Assembly: GCA_944389985.1 (NCBI GenBank)
Contig: CALXON010000173.1
Location: 1 to 10,926 of the forward strand
Source: an uncultured Spirochaetaceae bacterium
GTDB lineage: Bacteria; Spirochaetota; Spirochaetia; Sphaerochaetales; Sphaerochaetaceae
Direction: 5' to 3'
Length of the DNA: 10,926 bases
This document shows, piece after piece, positions 1 through 6,643 of this stretch (the first letter of the stretch is position 1; each line of letters starts with the position of its first letter). The translations under genes were made by a program, and so were the position numbers. Below the pieces are notes generated by a model, which saw nothing but the letters and a program-made list of their open reading frames with translations, was not told the origin of the DNA and did not search any database.

Positions 1-866
1 GACTTTCCGCCAGTGAGCTGGTATTCAGGATAGACAAGCGCATCATGCCAAGGGAGAAACGGGGAAGAGGTGACTACTACCTCATGTGCGGGGCCTCAGC
101 GGCATTCGGCTCGCTCTTCGGCTCTCCCGTCGCCGGAACCATCTTCGGTCTGACATTCGCCTCCCCTGACATCATGAGGCTGCCTGTGCTCTTTCCGTCC
201 CTCATCTCTTCATACACCGCAGTCATAACATCCACACTCATCGGCATCCACAAGATGGTCATTCCACCGTTTGAGTCCCTTACGGTGACCATTCCGAATA
301 CATTCATCGTCATAGCTTTCGCATCCCTGATCGGATTCGGAGCAAGGGCGTTCGTATACCTTCTCGAGAAGTTCAAGAGCGCTATAAGATCCCCGCTTGC
401 CGCGATACTCGTTCCGTCCACTACCGTGATGATCATTCTCGTCACGCTGTACGTTCTGAAAGGCAACAGGGATTTCAGCGGACTATCGCTGAATCTCCTC
501 TACTCCGCAATCGATGGACGTGGAGTCCCGTTCTACGCGTTCATCCTGAAAGCTGTGCTGGTATTCATGTCGATCGCAGCAGGGTTCACAGGAGGAGAGG
601 TCGTTCCGCTTCTCGTTACAGGAGGAACGTTCGGATACACATTCGCATCTGTATTCGGACTGCAGACAGGAGCATTCGCGGCTCTAGGAGCGATAGGAAT
701 GCTCGCAGGCGGCTCAAACCTTCCCGTAGTCTGTTTCGCCCTCGGTCTCGAGCTTTTCGGCTATGATGAGCCGATGCTTCTCTTCCTTGCAGTCGCCTTC
801 GCCTACATAGCCTCCGGAAGGGAAAGCATATACCAGCATCAGAGAACAGCACTGCCCAGGCACTGA
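1..866 (+). CDS. CLC-family chloride channel/antiporter, fluoride-exporter (CLC-F) type, C-terminal part
   Basis: This is a polytopic inner-membrane protein, cut by the window edge. The frame is open from base 3 to the TGA at 864-866, giving about 287 residues; the start and the N-terminal selectivity segments lie outside. The segment CGASAAFGSLFGSPVAGTIF (from about base 87) matches the CLC helix that follows the gating region. GGEVVP at 591-608 stands where chloride-type CLCs have GxFxP, and is close to the GGEVTP I associate with CLC-F fluoride/proton antiporters. The stretch GGSNLPVVCFALGLELFG and the ending SGRESIYQHQR also resemble CLC-F proteins. Export of fluoride is inferred from these motifs; family membership is clear. 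The diagnostic N-terminal filter residues cannot be checked here. EF-G follows 42 bases downstream on the same strand with no terminator visible between them, so some co-transcription is possible. Confidence 0.85.
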   Translation, partial: LSASELVFRIDKRIMPREKRGRGDYYLMCGASAAFGSLFGSPVAGTIFGLTFASPDIMRLPVLFPSLISSYTAVITSTLIGIHKMVIPPFESLTVTIPNTFIVIAFASLIGFGARAFVYLLEKFKSAIRSPLAAILVPSTTVMIILVTLYVLKGNRDFSGLSLNLLYSAIDGRGVPFYAFILKAVLVFMSIAAGFTGGEVVPLLVTGGTFGYTFASVFGLQTGAFAALGAIGMLAGGSNLPVVCFALGLELFGYDEPMLLFLAVAFAYIASGRESIYQHQRTALPRH

Positions 867-870
867 TCGG

Positions 871-899
871 TTTCCAAAGTCCAGCTATTATGGTATTTT
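871..899 (+). promoter_or_regulatory. Candidate promoter of EF-G
   Basis: TTTCCA (871-876) and TATTTT (894-899) are separated by 17 bases, and the -10 element ends 9 bases before the EF-G ATG. Each hexamer matches the sigma-70 consensus at 4 of 6 positions, so this is weak. An alternative -10 is TATTAT at 886-891 (5 of 6) without a good -35. With the first choice the mRNA would start almost at the start codon, which fits the absence of an SD sequence. Confidence 0.3.
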
Positions 900-908
900 A
901 TCTCCGCC

Positions 909-2936
909 ATGGACGATAACAGAATACGCAACATAGGCATCATGGCCCACATTGATGCCGGAAAGACGACAACAACGGAGAGAATCCTTTACTATACAGG
1001 TGAGAACCACCGTATCGGCGAGGTCGATAACGGTGAGGCCACTATGGACTGGATGCAGCAGGAGCAGGACAGGGGCATCACCATAACCAGTGCCGCAACC
1101 ACATGCTACTGGCGCGACCATCAGATAAACATCATCGACACTCCGGGACATGTTGATTTCACCGCGGAGGTTGAGAGAAGTCTCCGTGTGCTTGACGGAG
1201 CGGTAGGCGTATTCTGCGCTGTCGGCGGCGTTGAACCACAGACAGAGACAGTGTGGAAGCAGGCGGACAGATACAACGTACCCCGCATCGCATTCGTCAA
1301 CAAGATGGACAGACTCGGTGCTGATTTCTTCCGTGTCCTCGAGGATATGAAGAAGAAGCTCGGAGCGGAGCCGGTTCCTCTTTTCATACCTGTCGGTTCA
1401 GAGAGCGCATTCTCTGGAGTCATCGATCTGATAAAGATGAAGTATCTTGTCTTTGATCCTGAGGATGAGGGCAAGACGATCACTGAGAATGAGATTCCTG
1501 AAGCAGAGAATGACAGAGCCTCTGAATGGAGGGAGAAACTCATAGACAGCGTCGCATCATTTTCAGACGAGATCATGGAGCTCTTCTTCGATGGTCAGGA
1601 GATTCCTGAGGAGATGATCAGGAAAGCGCTGAGAAAGGCAGTGCTGGACAGGGCGCTCCTTCCTGTATTTGTCGGATCATCACTGAAGAACATCGGAGTA
1701 CAGACACTCCTTGACGGCATCGTTGATCTCCTTCCGTCCCCTGCTGAGGCCGAGCCTGTTGACATCATCAACGTTAAGACCGGTAAGGAAGACAAGCTGC
1801 AGCACAGTGCTTCCGGTCCGCTTGAGGCACTCATCTTCAAGATCCAGGTCGATCCTCAGGCAGGTCCTATGTGCTTCGTCCGTGTCTATTCAGGTGTCCT
1901 GAAGAAGGGAATCGGCGTATACAACATCACGAAGGGAAAGAAGGAAAGGATAAACCGCCTTCTCAGGATGCATGCTGACAGACCTGAGGATCTCTCAGAG
2001 CTCCGTGCCGGTGACATCGGTGTGATCATAGGTTTCCGCCTTGCACAGACAGGTGACACGATCGGAGAGGAGAAGCATCCGTATCTTCTTGAGAGGATGC
2101 AGTTCCCGAATCCTGTGATCTCCGTTGCGATCGAGCCTAAGAGCACGGCTGAGATGGACAAGCTCAGGAAAGCTCTTGAGATGCTGGCGATGGAGGATCC
2201 GACATTCTCCTACAAGGATGATCAGGAAACAGGTCAGCTTGTCATCTCAGGTATGGGAGAGCTTCACCTCGATGTCCTCGTGACGAGGATAACGAAGGAG
2301 ATGAAGATAGAAGCGAGGGTCGGCAATCCTCAGGTCTCCTACAGGGAGTGCATCAGAGGAGAGGCATCCGGCGAGGAGAAATTCGAGAGGACGATCGCAG
2401 GAAAGGAGAATACGGCAGGACTTTCGATCACTGTCCGTCCGCTTCCTCCCAAGAGCGGCAATGTGCTCAAGATCTCCGCGAACACCAGGGATATTCCAGA
2501 GGAGATCATCGAGGCGATCAGGAACGGCATCAACGGAGCGTTCTCCGGCGGCATAAAGTTCGGTTATGAGTGTACGGATATCGAGGCTGAGGTCACTGCC
2601 ATCGACTATGACGAGAACACCTCCACTCCGTTCGCATTCACATCCTGTGCGGCAATGGCTTTCGACAGAGTCGCATCGGAGGCGGGAGCGGTGCTCATGG
2701 AGCCTGTGATGAAGGTCCAGGTCTCGGCACCGTCTGAGTATATCGGAGATGTCATCTCCTCCATAACACAGAGAGGCGGTATCGTACTTTCAATGGAGTC
2801 ACGTCCTGGAGCTGATCTTGTCACGGCAGAGGCTCCTCTTGAGAAGATGTTCGGATACACTACAGTACTCCGCTCATCCACGCAGGGACGTGGAACGTTC
2901 AGCATGGAGTTCTCACACTACAGCGAGAAGAACTGA
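909..2936 (+). CDS. fusA: Elongation factor G, spirochaetal EF-G 2 type
   Basis: A cytoplasmic translational GTPase of 675 residues, slightly shorter than classical EF-G (about 690-700). The G domain is complete: AHIDAGKT at 13-20, RGITI at 55-59, DTPGH at 77-81 and NKMD at 131-134. Domains II to V follow: the domain II region ending around GDIGVIIGF, domain III with EDPTFSYKDDQETGQLVISGMGELHL split over two recognisable blocks, domain IV after PQVSYRE, and domain V containing SEYIGDVISSI. The end (LRSSTQGRGTFSMEFSHY) resembles Borrelia and Treponema EF-G 2. In Borrelia burgdorferi, EF-G 1 is the translocase while EF-G 2 works with ribosome recycling factor; by similarity this protein may be a recycling factor, but that is inference. 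ATG 909 is the only start between the upstream TGA and the G1 motif. No SD precedes it. A terminator follows. Confidence 0.95.
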   Translation: MDDNRIRNIGIMAHIDAGKTTTTERILYYTGENHRIGEVDNGEATMDWMQQEQDRGITITSAATTCYWRDHQINIIDTPGHVDFTAEVERSLRVLDGAVGVFCAVGGVEPQTETVWKQADRYNVPRIAFVNKMDRLGADFFRVLEDMKKKLGAEPVPLFIPVGSESAFSGVIDLIKMKYLVFDPEDEGKTITENEIPEAENDRASEWREKLIDSVASFSDEIMELFFDGQEIPEEMIRKALRKAVLDRALLPVFVGSSLKNIGVQTLLDGIVDLLPSPAEAEPVDIINVKTGKEDKLQHSASGPLEALIFKIQVDPQAGPMCFVRVYSGVLKKGIGVYNITKGKKERINRLLRMHADRPEDLSELRAGDIGVIIGFRLAQTGDTIGEEKHPYLLERMQFPNPVISVAIEPKSTAEMDKLRKALEMLAMEDPTFSYKDDQETGQLVISGMGELHLDVLVTRITKEMKIEARVGNPQVSYRECIRGEASGEEKFERTIAGKENTAGLSITVRPLPPKSGNVLKISANTRDIPEEIIEAIRNGINGAFSGGIKFGYECTDIEAEVTAIDYDENTSTPFAFTSCAAMAFDRVASEAGAVLMEPVMKVQVSAPSEYIGDVISSITQRGGIVLSMESRPGADLVTAEAPLEKMFGYTTVLRSSTQGRGTFSMEFSHYSEKN

Positions 2937-2955
2937 CGGATACAGTATCATTCAT

Positions 2956-3003
2956 AGGGCTGTTGCAAAAGTCACAGAGGCTTTTTGAACAGCCCTGTTT
3001 TTA
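2956..3003 (+). terminator. Rho-independent terminator after EF-G
   Basis: The arms AGGGCTGTT (2956-2964) and AACAGCCCT (2988-2996) are perfectly complementary over 9 bp. The inner part adds a few A-T/G-C pairs after two mismatches (AAAAG facing CTTTT). A T-rich run follows at 2998-3002. It sits 20 bases after the EF-G stop codon. Confidence 0.85.
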
Positions 3004-3052
3004 TATAATATAAATACCGTTTTCATTATTTTTTACTTAGTGTTTTATATTT

Positions 3053-3088
3053 TATCCATATTGATTATTAACCATACATATATGGATA
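3053..3088. repeat. Perfect 9-bp inverted repeat in the AT-rich gap before bcp
   Basis: TATCCATAT (3053-3061) and ATATGGATA (3080-3088) are exact reverse complements separated by 18 bases. The arms are about two helical turns apart centre to centre and lie about 30 bases upstream of the candidate bcp -35 element, so a protein-binding site is as likely as an RNA hairpin. It is not a PerR-type box as I know it. The rest of the gap 3004-3153 is AT-rich with no gene that I can support. Confidence 0.4.
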
Positions 3089-3118
3089 TACTAACCAATT
3101 CAATATCATAACATGTAA

Positions 3119-3147
3119 GTGACAAATCATTCTGCTTATGAGATCAT
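3119..3147 (+). promoter_or_regulatory. Candidate promoter of bcp, ending next to the start codon
   Basis: GTGACA (3119-3124, 5 of 6 to the consensus) is followed after exactly 17 bases by GATCAT (3142-3147, 4 of 6). Only 6 bases separate the -10 element from ATG 3154, so the predicted transcription start is the A of the start codon. Confidence 0.4.
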
Positions 3148-3153
3148 ACAGTC

Positions 3154-3618
3154 ATGCTTGAAGAAAACACACTCGCTCCTGATTTCACACTGCCGGATCA
3201 GGATGGAAAAGAAGTAACGCTATCATCATACAGAGGACAGAAGGTCATACTGTACTTCTATCCCAAGGACAACACTCCGGGATGCACGAAGGAGGCATGC
3301 TCACTCAGGGACAACATGCCAGGCTTCGGTGAGGTGAATGCCGTTGTGATCGGAGTCAGCCCTGACAAAGCTGAATCACATGTGAAGTTCCGTGACAGAT
3401 TCTCCCTGCCGTTCACACTGCTTTCGGATCCTGAACACAAGGTCATGAAAGCATATGGCGCATATGGTGAGAAGATGCTCTATGGAAAGAAGACAACGGG
3501 AGTGATCCGTTCGACATTCCTCATCGGTGAGGACGGAAAGATCCTCAAAGTCTGGAAGAAGGTCAATACAGCAACTCACGGCGAGGATGTGAGGAAGTAC
3601 CTCACATCACTCACCTGA
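3154..3618 (+). CDS. bcp: Thiol peroxidase, Bcp/peroxiredoxin Q type
   Basis: A cytoplasmic thiol peroxidase of 154 residues, the usual length, which reduces hydrogen peroxide and organic hydroperoxides using a thiol donor such as thioredoxin. The active site reads PKDNTPGCTKEACSLRD: Cys44 is the peroxidatic cysteine, and Cys49, five residues later, is the resolving cysteine of the atypical two-Cys Bcp class. The thioredoxin-fold core (VILYFYPKDN, 31-40) and the conserved arginine in GVIRSTFLI (Arg119) are present, so it should be active. The start gives the standard Bcp N-terminus (LAPDFTLPDQDG from residue 7). No convincing SD precedes it; only a GAGA lies about 10 bases upstream. The gene is monocistronic in appearance. 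It ends 3 bases from the stop of the convergent UPF0210 gene, with no terminator between them. Confidence 0.95.
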   Translation: MLEENTLAPDFTLPDQDGKEVTLSSYRGQKVILYFYPKDNTPGCTKEACSLRDNMPGFGEVNAVVIGVSPDKAESHVKFRDRFSLPFTLLSDPEHKVMKAYGAYGEKMLYGKKTTGVIRSTFLIGEDGKILKVWKKVNTATHGEDVRKYLTSLT

Positions 3619-3621
3619 CAA

Positions 3622-4986
3622 TCAGTTCCTGAAGCTGTGGACGGGGGCCGGGATCCGGCCTCCGCGGGCTATGAACTTCTCTGAGGAGAATCCGTTCACG
3701 GCCATGATGGGAGCGTAGCCGAGAAGACCGCCGAAGTACGCGGTGTCCCCTACTTTCTTGCCGTATACAGGAATGATCCTGACAGCAGTGGTCTTCTGGT
3801 TCACCATGCCTATCGCCATCTCATCTGCAATTATTCCGGAGATGGTGCTTTCCGGGACGTCACCTGGTATCGCGATCATATCAAGACCGACTGAGCAGAT
3901 GCAGGTCATCGCCTCAAGCTTCTCGATGTTGAGAGCTCCCGCGTTCACTGCGTTGATCATTCCCTGATCCTCACTGACAGGTATGAACGCTCCTGAAAGT
4001 CCTCCCACATAGCTTGACGCCATTATTCCACCCTTCTTCACCTGATCATTAAGAAGAGCAAGAGCTGCTGTCGTTCCGGGAGCTCCTGTGCGTTCAAGCC
4101 CCATTCCCTCAAGGATATCGGAGATGGAGTCTCCTACTGCCGGAGTCGGGGCAAGGGAGAGATCAACGATACCGAAAGGTATGTTCATCCTCTTTGAAGC
4201 CTCCTGGGCAACAAGCTGGCCAAGACGGGTGATCTTGAATGCTGTCTTCTTTATCGTCTCGGCAAGCACACCGAAATCAGCATCTGGAACACTCTCGACA
4301 GCATGCTTGATGACACCGGGTCCGCTGACTCCGACGTTTATCACGGCATCGGTCTCCGTCACTCCGTGAAAAGCACCTGCCATGAAGGGATTGTCGTCAG
4401 GCGCGTTGCAGAACACGACAAGCTTCGTGCATGCCGATGAGTCTGTGTCCTTTGTCAGCTCAGCGCTTCTCCTTATGATCTTTCCCATGAGGGCCACCGC
4501 ATCCATGTTTATGCCGACCTTGGTCGAACCGAGAGCGACAGATGAGCAGATACGCTCTGTTGATGAGAGCGCCTCAGGTATGGACTCGATGAGAAGTCTC
4601 TCAGCCTCAGTCATACCCTTCACAGGAAGAGCTGAATAACCGCCGAGGAAGTTCACACCGACCTCACATGCCGCCCTGTCCAGAGTCTTCGCGATCTTCA
4701 CGAAATCATCGGTGGACTTAGCTGCTGCGGCACCTACGATTCCGACAGGCGTGACGGAGATTCTCTTGTTGACGATCGGAATGGCGAACTCCCTCTCTAT
4801 GTCCTCTCCTGTCCTGACAAGATTCTCAGCCTTCTTCGTGATCCTGTCATATATCTTCGTACATACGGTGTCGATGTTGTCAGACATGCAGTCCAGAAGC
4901 GAGATACCCAGAGTGATCGTCCTGACATCGAGATTCTCCTTCTCGATCATTGAATTGGTCTCTATGACCTCTGAAAGATTTATCAT
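3622..4986 (-). CDS. PFL-family protein UPF0210 (DUF711)
   Basis: A 454-residue soluble protein of the UPF0210/DUF711 family, full length for the family. The family is related in fold to pyruvate formate-lyase but has no established reaction, so none is assigned. Conserved blocks seen here are DVRTITLGISLLDC (20-33), IPIVNKRISVTP (69-80), FLGGYSALPVKG (113-124), ICSSVALGSTKVGINMDAVA (146-165), VVFCNAPDDNPFMAGAFHG (190-208), and GYAPIMAVNGFSSEKFIARG (423-442). ATG 4986 follows the stop of the ACT-domain gene after a single base. An AGAGG lies 7 bases upstream, inside the upstream gene, so the two are very probably translated in coupled fashion. This gene pair is widely conserved in bacteria. 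It ends 3 bases from the convergent bcp stop. Confidence 0.93.
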   Translation of the reverse strand: MINLSEVIETNSMIEKENLDVRTITLGISLLDCMSDNIDTVCTKIYDRITKKAENLVRTGEDIEREFAIPIVNKRISVTPVGIVGAAAAKSTDDFVKIAKTLDRAACEVGVNFLGGYSALPVKGMTEAERLLIESIPEALSSTERICSSVALGSTKVGINMDAVALMGKIIRRSAELTKDTDSSACTKLVVFCNAPDDNPFMAGAFHGVTETDAVINVGVSGPGVIKHAVESVPDADFGVLAETIKKTAFKITRLGQLVAQEASKRMNIPFGIVDLSLAPTPAVGDSISDILEGMGLERTGAPGTTAALALLNDQVKKGGIMASSYVGGLSGAFIPVSEDQGMINAVNAGALNIEKLEAMTCICSVGLDMIAIPGDVPESTISGIIADEMAIGMVNQKTTAVRIIPVYGKKVGDTAYFGGLLGYAPIMAVNGFSSEKFIARGGRIPAPVHSFRN

Positions 4987-4987
4987 C

Positions 4988-5260
4988 TCATATCCTCTGC
5001 ATGCTTTCGAAGATCTCCTCTCTCTGGAGCTTTATGATGCATGCCATGCTGCTTCCAAGCTTCTCCAGTTCCTCGGAGAGAGTCTTGAACTCTTTCTTCG
5101 CATTGTTCGTATCGGTAATCATCATCATGTTGAAAAAGCCGTCAACGATCGTCTGGCTTATATCCAGGATATTCACGCCATTATCTGCAAGATAGGTGCA
5201 GACACGGGCGATGATGCCTACCTGGTCCTTTCCTACAACGGTTATTATGGATTTTCTCAT
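4988..5260 (-). CDS. ACT-domain protein UPF0237
   Basis: A 90-residue protein consisting of one or two ACT-type beta-alpha-beta units, the small-ligand sensing fold also found in GcvR. Key features are VVGKDQVGIIARV (8-20) and LADNGVNILDISQ (24-36), the typical glycine-containing ligand turn and first helix, and a hydrophobic strand FFNMMMIT (42-49). Family members occur as a pair with UPF0210, as here, and are thought to regulate or assist it; the ligand is unknown. I chose ATG 5260 because it gives the family's standard N-terminus (MRKSIITVVGKD). A TTG at 5296 would add 12 residues but lies in the candidate -35 element and has no SD. No SD precedes ATG 5260 either. Confidence 0.9.
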   Translation of the reverse strand: MRKSIITVVGKDQVGIIARVCTYLADNGVNILDISQTIVDGFFNMMMITDTNNAKKEFKTLSEELEKLGSSMACIIKLQREEIFESMQRI

Positions 5261-5267
5261 ACCGTTG

Positions 5268-5296
5268 ATGATAGCCGGAAAAGACAGAGTGCTCAA
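5268..5296 (-). promoter_or_regulatory. Candidate promoter of the UPF0237-UPF0210 operon
   Basis: Read on the minus strand, TTGAGC (5296 down to 5291, 4 of 6) and TATCAT (5273 down to 5268, 5 of 6) are separated by 17 bases. The -10 element ends 7 bases before ATG 5260, which again places the predicted transcript start at or next to the start codon. Confidence 0.4.
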
Positions 5297-5311
5297 CGCG
5301 GCGGAAAGCGA

Positions 5312-5340
5312 TTGATTGTATAAGGTAAACCTTGTAATGT
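5312..5340 (+). promoter_or_regulatory. Candidate MFS promoter with an internal palindrome
   Basis: TTGATT (5312-5317) is followed by a 17-base spacer and TAATGT (5335-5340); a TGTAAT at 5333-5338 is a better hexamer with shorter spacing. Between the elements lies a 12-bp palindrome, AAGGT-AA-ACCTT (5322-5333), a plausible repressor site. Assignment is tentative because the -10 match is poor. Confidence 0.3.
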
Positions 5341-5356
5341 GTTTGCGGAGATAACG

Positions 5357-6523
5357 ATGACCAGTCTTCTGCTAGCGATAATCTACATCTCATTCATCAG
5401 TCTGGGGCTGCCTGACGCGCTTCTCGGAGCCGCCTGGCCTTCGATCTATCCGGAATTCGGTATTCCTGTGTCATACGCGGGAATAATATCGATGATCATT
5501 GCAGCTGGTACGATTGTCTCAAGTCTCCAGAGTGACAGACTCACACTGAGGCTCGGAACGGGAAAGGTCACAGCCATCAGCGTGGCCGTGACAGCCGTGG
5601 CCCTTTTCGGCTTCTCTGTAAGCTCCTCATTCTGGATGCTCTGTCTCTGGGCCGTTCCATATGGCCTCGGAGCAGGAAGCGTCGATGCCTCCCTGAACAA
5701 CTACGTCGCGCTGCACTTCAAGAGCCGTCACATGAGCTGGCTGCACTCGATGTGGGGAATAGGAGCGTCTACAGGTCCATACATAATGGGATGGGCGATC
5801 GCAGGTGGCATGAACTGGACAGCAGGCTACAGGATAATCTCAATCCTGCAGGTCTTCCTCACAGCCATCCTGTTTATCAGTCTTCCGCTCTGGAAAGGAA
5901 GAAGTGCGTTCACGGGAAATACAGAGAGGAAGAAGCCTTTATCACTGAAGGAGATACTGTCCATCCCGGGTGCGAAGGAGATAATGATCTGCTTCTTCTG
6001 CTATTCAAGCCTTGAACAGACAACGGGACTCTGGGCGAGCAGCTATCTCTCGATATGCAGGGGCTTCACCCCGGACAGGGCCGCCTTCTTCGCCTCTATA
6101 TTCTACATCGGAATAACCGCAGGACGTATCCTGAGCGGATTCATCACATTCAGGATGAGCGATACTGCGATGATCAGAATGGGACAGGTCCTGATCGCAA
6201 TGGGTATCATCACGATGCTGCTTCCGCTCGGAGCTGTCACCTCTGTCGCAGGATTCATCCTGATAGGTCTCGGCTGTGCTCCTATCTATCCGTGCATCAT
6301 ACATTCAACTCCGGCCATATTCGGAGAGGAGAACTCACAGGCCGTGATCGGAGTCCAGATGGCCGCAGCATACACAGGCTCATGCATAATGCCCCCAGCT
6401 TTCGGACTCATTGCCGGGCATATCTCTGCATCCCTTCTTCCGTTCTATCTTGGAGTCTTCCTCCTTCTCATGATCATCATGCACCTTTCAGTGACAGGAA
6501 ATCTGAAGAGAAGAGGCCGCTGA
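5357..6523 (+). CDS. Major facilitator superfamily transporter
   Basis: An inner-membrane secondary transporter of 388 residues with about 12 hydrophobic segments. It opens directly in the first helix (LLLAIIYISFISLGLPDALL), a form common in MFS proteins of anaerobic gut bacteria. The loop between helices 2 and 3 carries a motif A-like stretch, SDRLTLRLGTGK (59-70). A charged central loop (about 185-205, containing NTERKKP) divides the two six-helix halves, and YIGITAGRILSGF repeats the motif A helix region in the second half. The substrate cannot be read from sequence; sugars are the usual guess for this group. I chose ATG 5357 because GGAG stands at 5347-5350 with a 6-base gap; an in-frame GTG at 5339 has no SD. 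The gene is divergent from the UPF0237 operon. PTS IIC follows 120 bases downstream, and no terminator is evident. Confidence 0.9.
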   Translation: MTSLLLAIIYISFISLGLPDALLGAAWPSIYPEFGIPVSYAGIISMIIAAGTIVSSLQSDRLTLRLGTGKVTAISVAVTAVALFGFSVSSSFWMLCLWAVPYGLGAGSVDASLNNYVALHFKSRHMSWLHSMWGIGASTGPYIMGWAIAGGMNWTAGYRIISILQVFLTAILFISLPLWKGRSAFTGNTERKKPLSLKEILSIPGAKEIMICFFCYSSLEQTTGLWASSYLSICRGFTPDRAAFFASIFYIGITAGRILSGFITFRMSDTAMIRMGQVLIAMGIITMLLPLGAVTSVAGFILIGLGCAPIYPCIIHSTPAIFGEENSQAVIGVQMAAAYTGSCIMPPAFGLIAGHISASLLPFYLGVFLLLMIIMHLSVTGNLKRRGR

Positions 6524-6527
6524 TCCG

Positions 6528-6556
6528 TTGACAATCCCCCTCCATTAATCAAAAAT
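6528..6556 (+). promoter_or_regulatory. Possible promoter before PTS IIC
   Basis: A perfect TTGACA (6528-6533) is followed after 17 bases by AAAAAT (6551-6556, 4 of 6). If used, the transcript would start near 6563 and would lack the left arm of the outer stem at 6540-6548. If instead the gene is read through from the MFS gene, the whole structured leader is made. Confidence 0.3.
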
Positions 6557-6634
6557 ACGCTCGGAGACCTTCATCCCACCGACGGAGTGTGATGATGTCT
6601 GTTATCCGGAACAATCATCACATCTTTAATGGAG
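6540..6634 (+). promoter_or_regulatory. Nested inverted repeats covering the PTS IIC ribosome binding site
   Basis: The outer arms CTCCATTAA (6540-6548) and TTAATGGAG (6626-6634) are perfectly complementary over 9 bp; the right arm contains the GGAG SD of PTS IIC. Inside lies a strong hairpin. TGTGATGAT (6588-6596) pairs with ATCATCACA (6614-6622) over 9 bp. After a 3-base bulge (6597-6599), TGTT (6600-6603) pairs with AACA (6610-6613), closing the loop ATCCGG. A weak third stem, TCGG/CCGA (6561-6564 with 6579-6582), could complete a three-way junction. The layout resembles a translation-controlling leader RNA. It matches no riboswitch class I recognise. There is no T-run, so it is not a terminator. 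Confidence 0.45.
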
Positions 6635-6643
6635 TGGATCCCT

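Noticed and set aside
2956..2996. AGGGCTGTTGCAAAA...AACAGCCCT resembles the terminal repeats of some IS elements
   Set aside because: Both arms lie 23 bases apart with no transposase or second copy in the window, and position after the EF-G stop plus the T-run make a terminator the simpler reading.
5261..5296. TTG start at 5296 extending the ACT protein by 12 residues
   Set aside because: The family N-terminus begins at ATG 5260, and the TTG coincides with a candidate -35 element and has no SD.
4712..5323. 203-residue open frame on the + strand
   Set aside because: It lies antisense to the UPF0210/UPF0237 operon, has no family resemblance and no SD, and is explained by codon bias of the real genes.
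5339..5356. GTG start for the MFS transporter
   Set aside because: ATG 5357 has GGAG at 6-base spacing and begins directly at the first helix; GTG 5339 has no SD.
6540..6634. Identification of the PTS IIC leader as a known riboswitch (purine, fluoride, preQ1, THF, guanidine)
   Set aside because: None of the conserved core sequences that I remember for these classes is present; an Rfam covariance search would decide.
6629..6643. ATG 6629 as the PTS IIC start
   Set aside because: No SD precedes it, and it overlaps the GGAG that serves ATG 6644.
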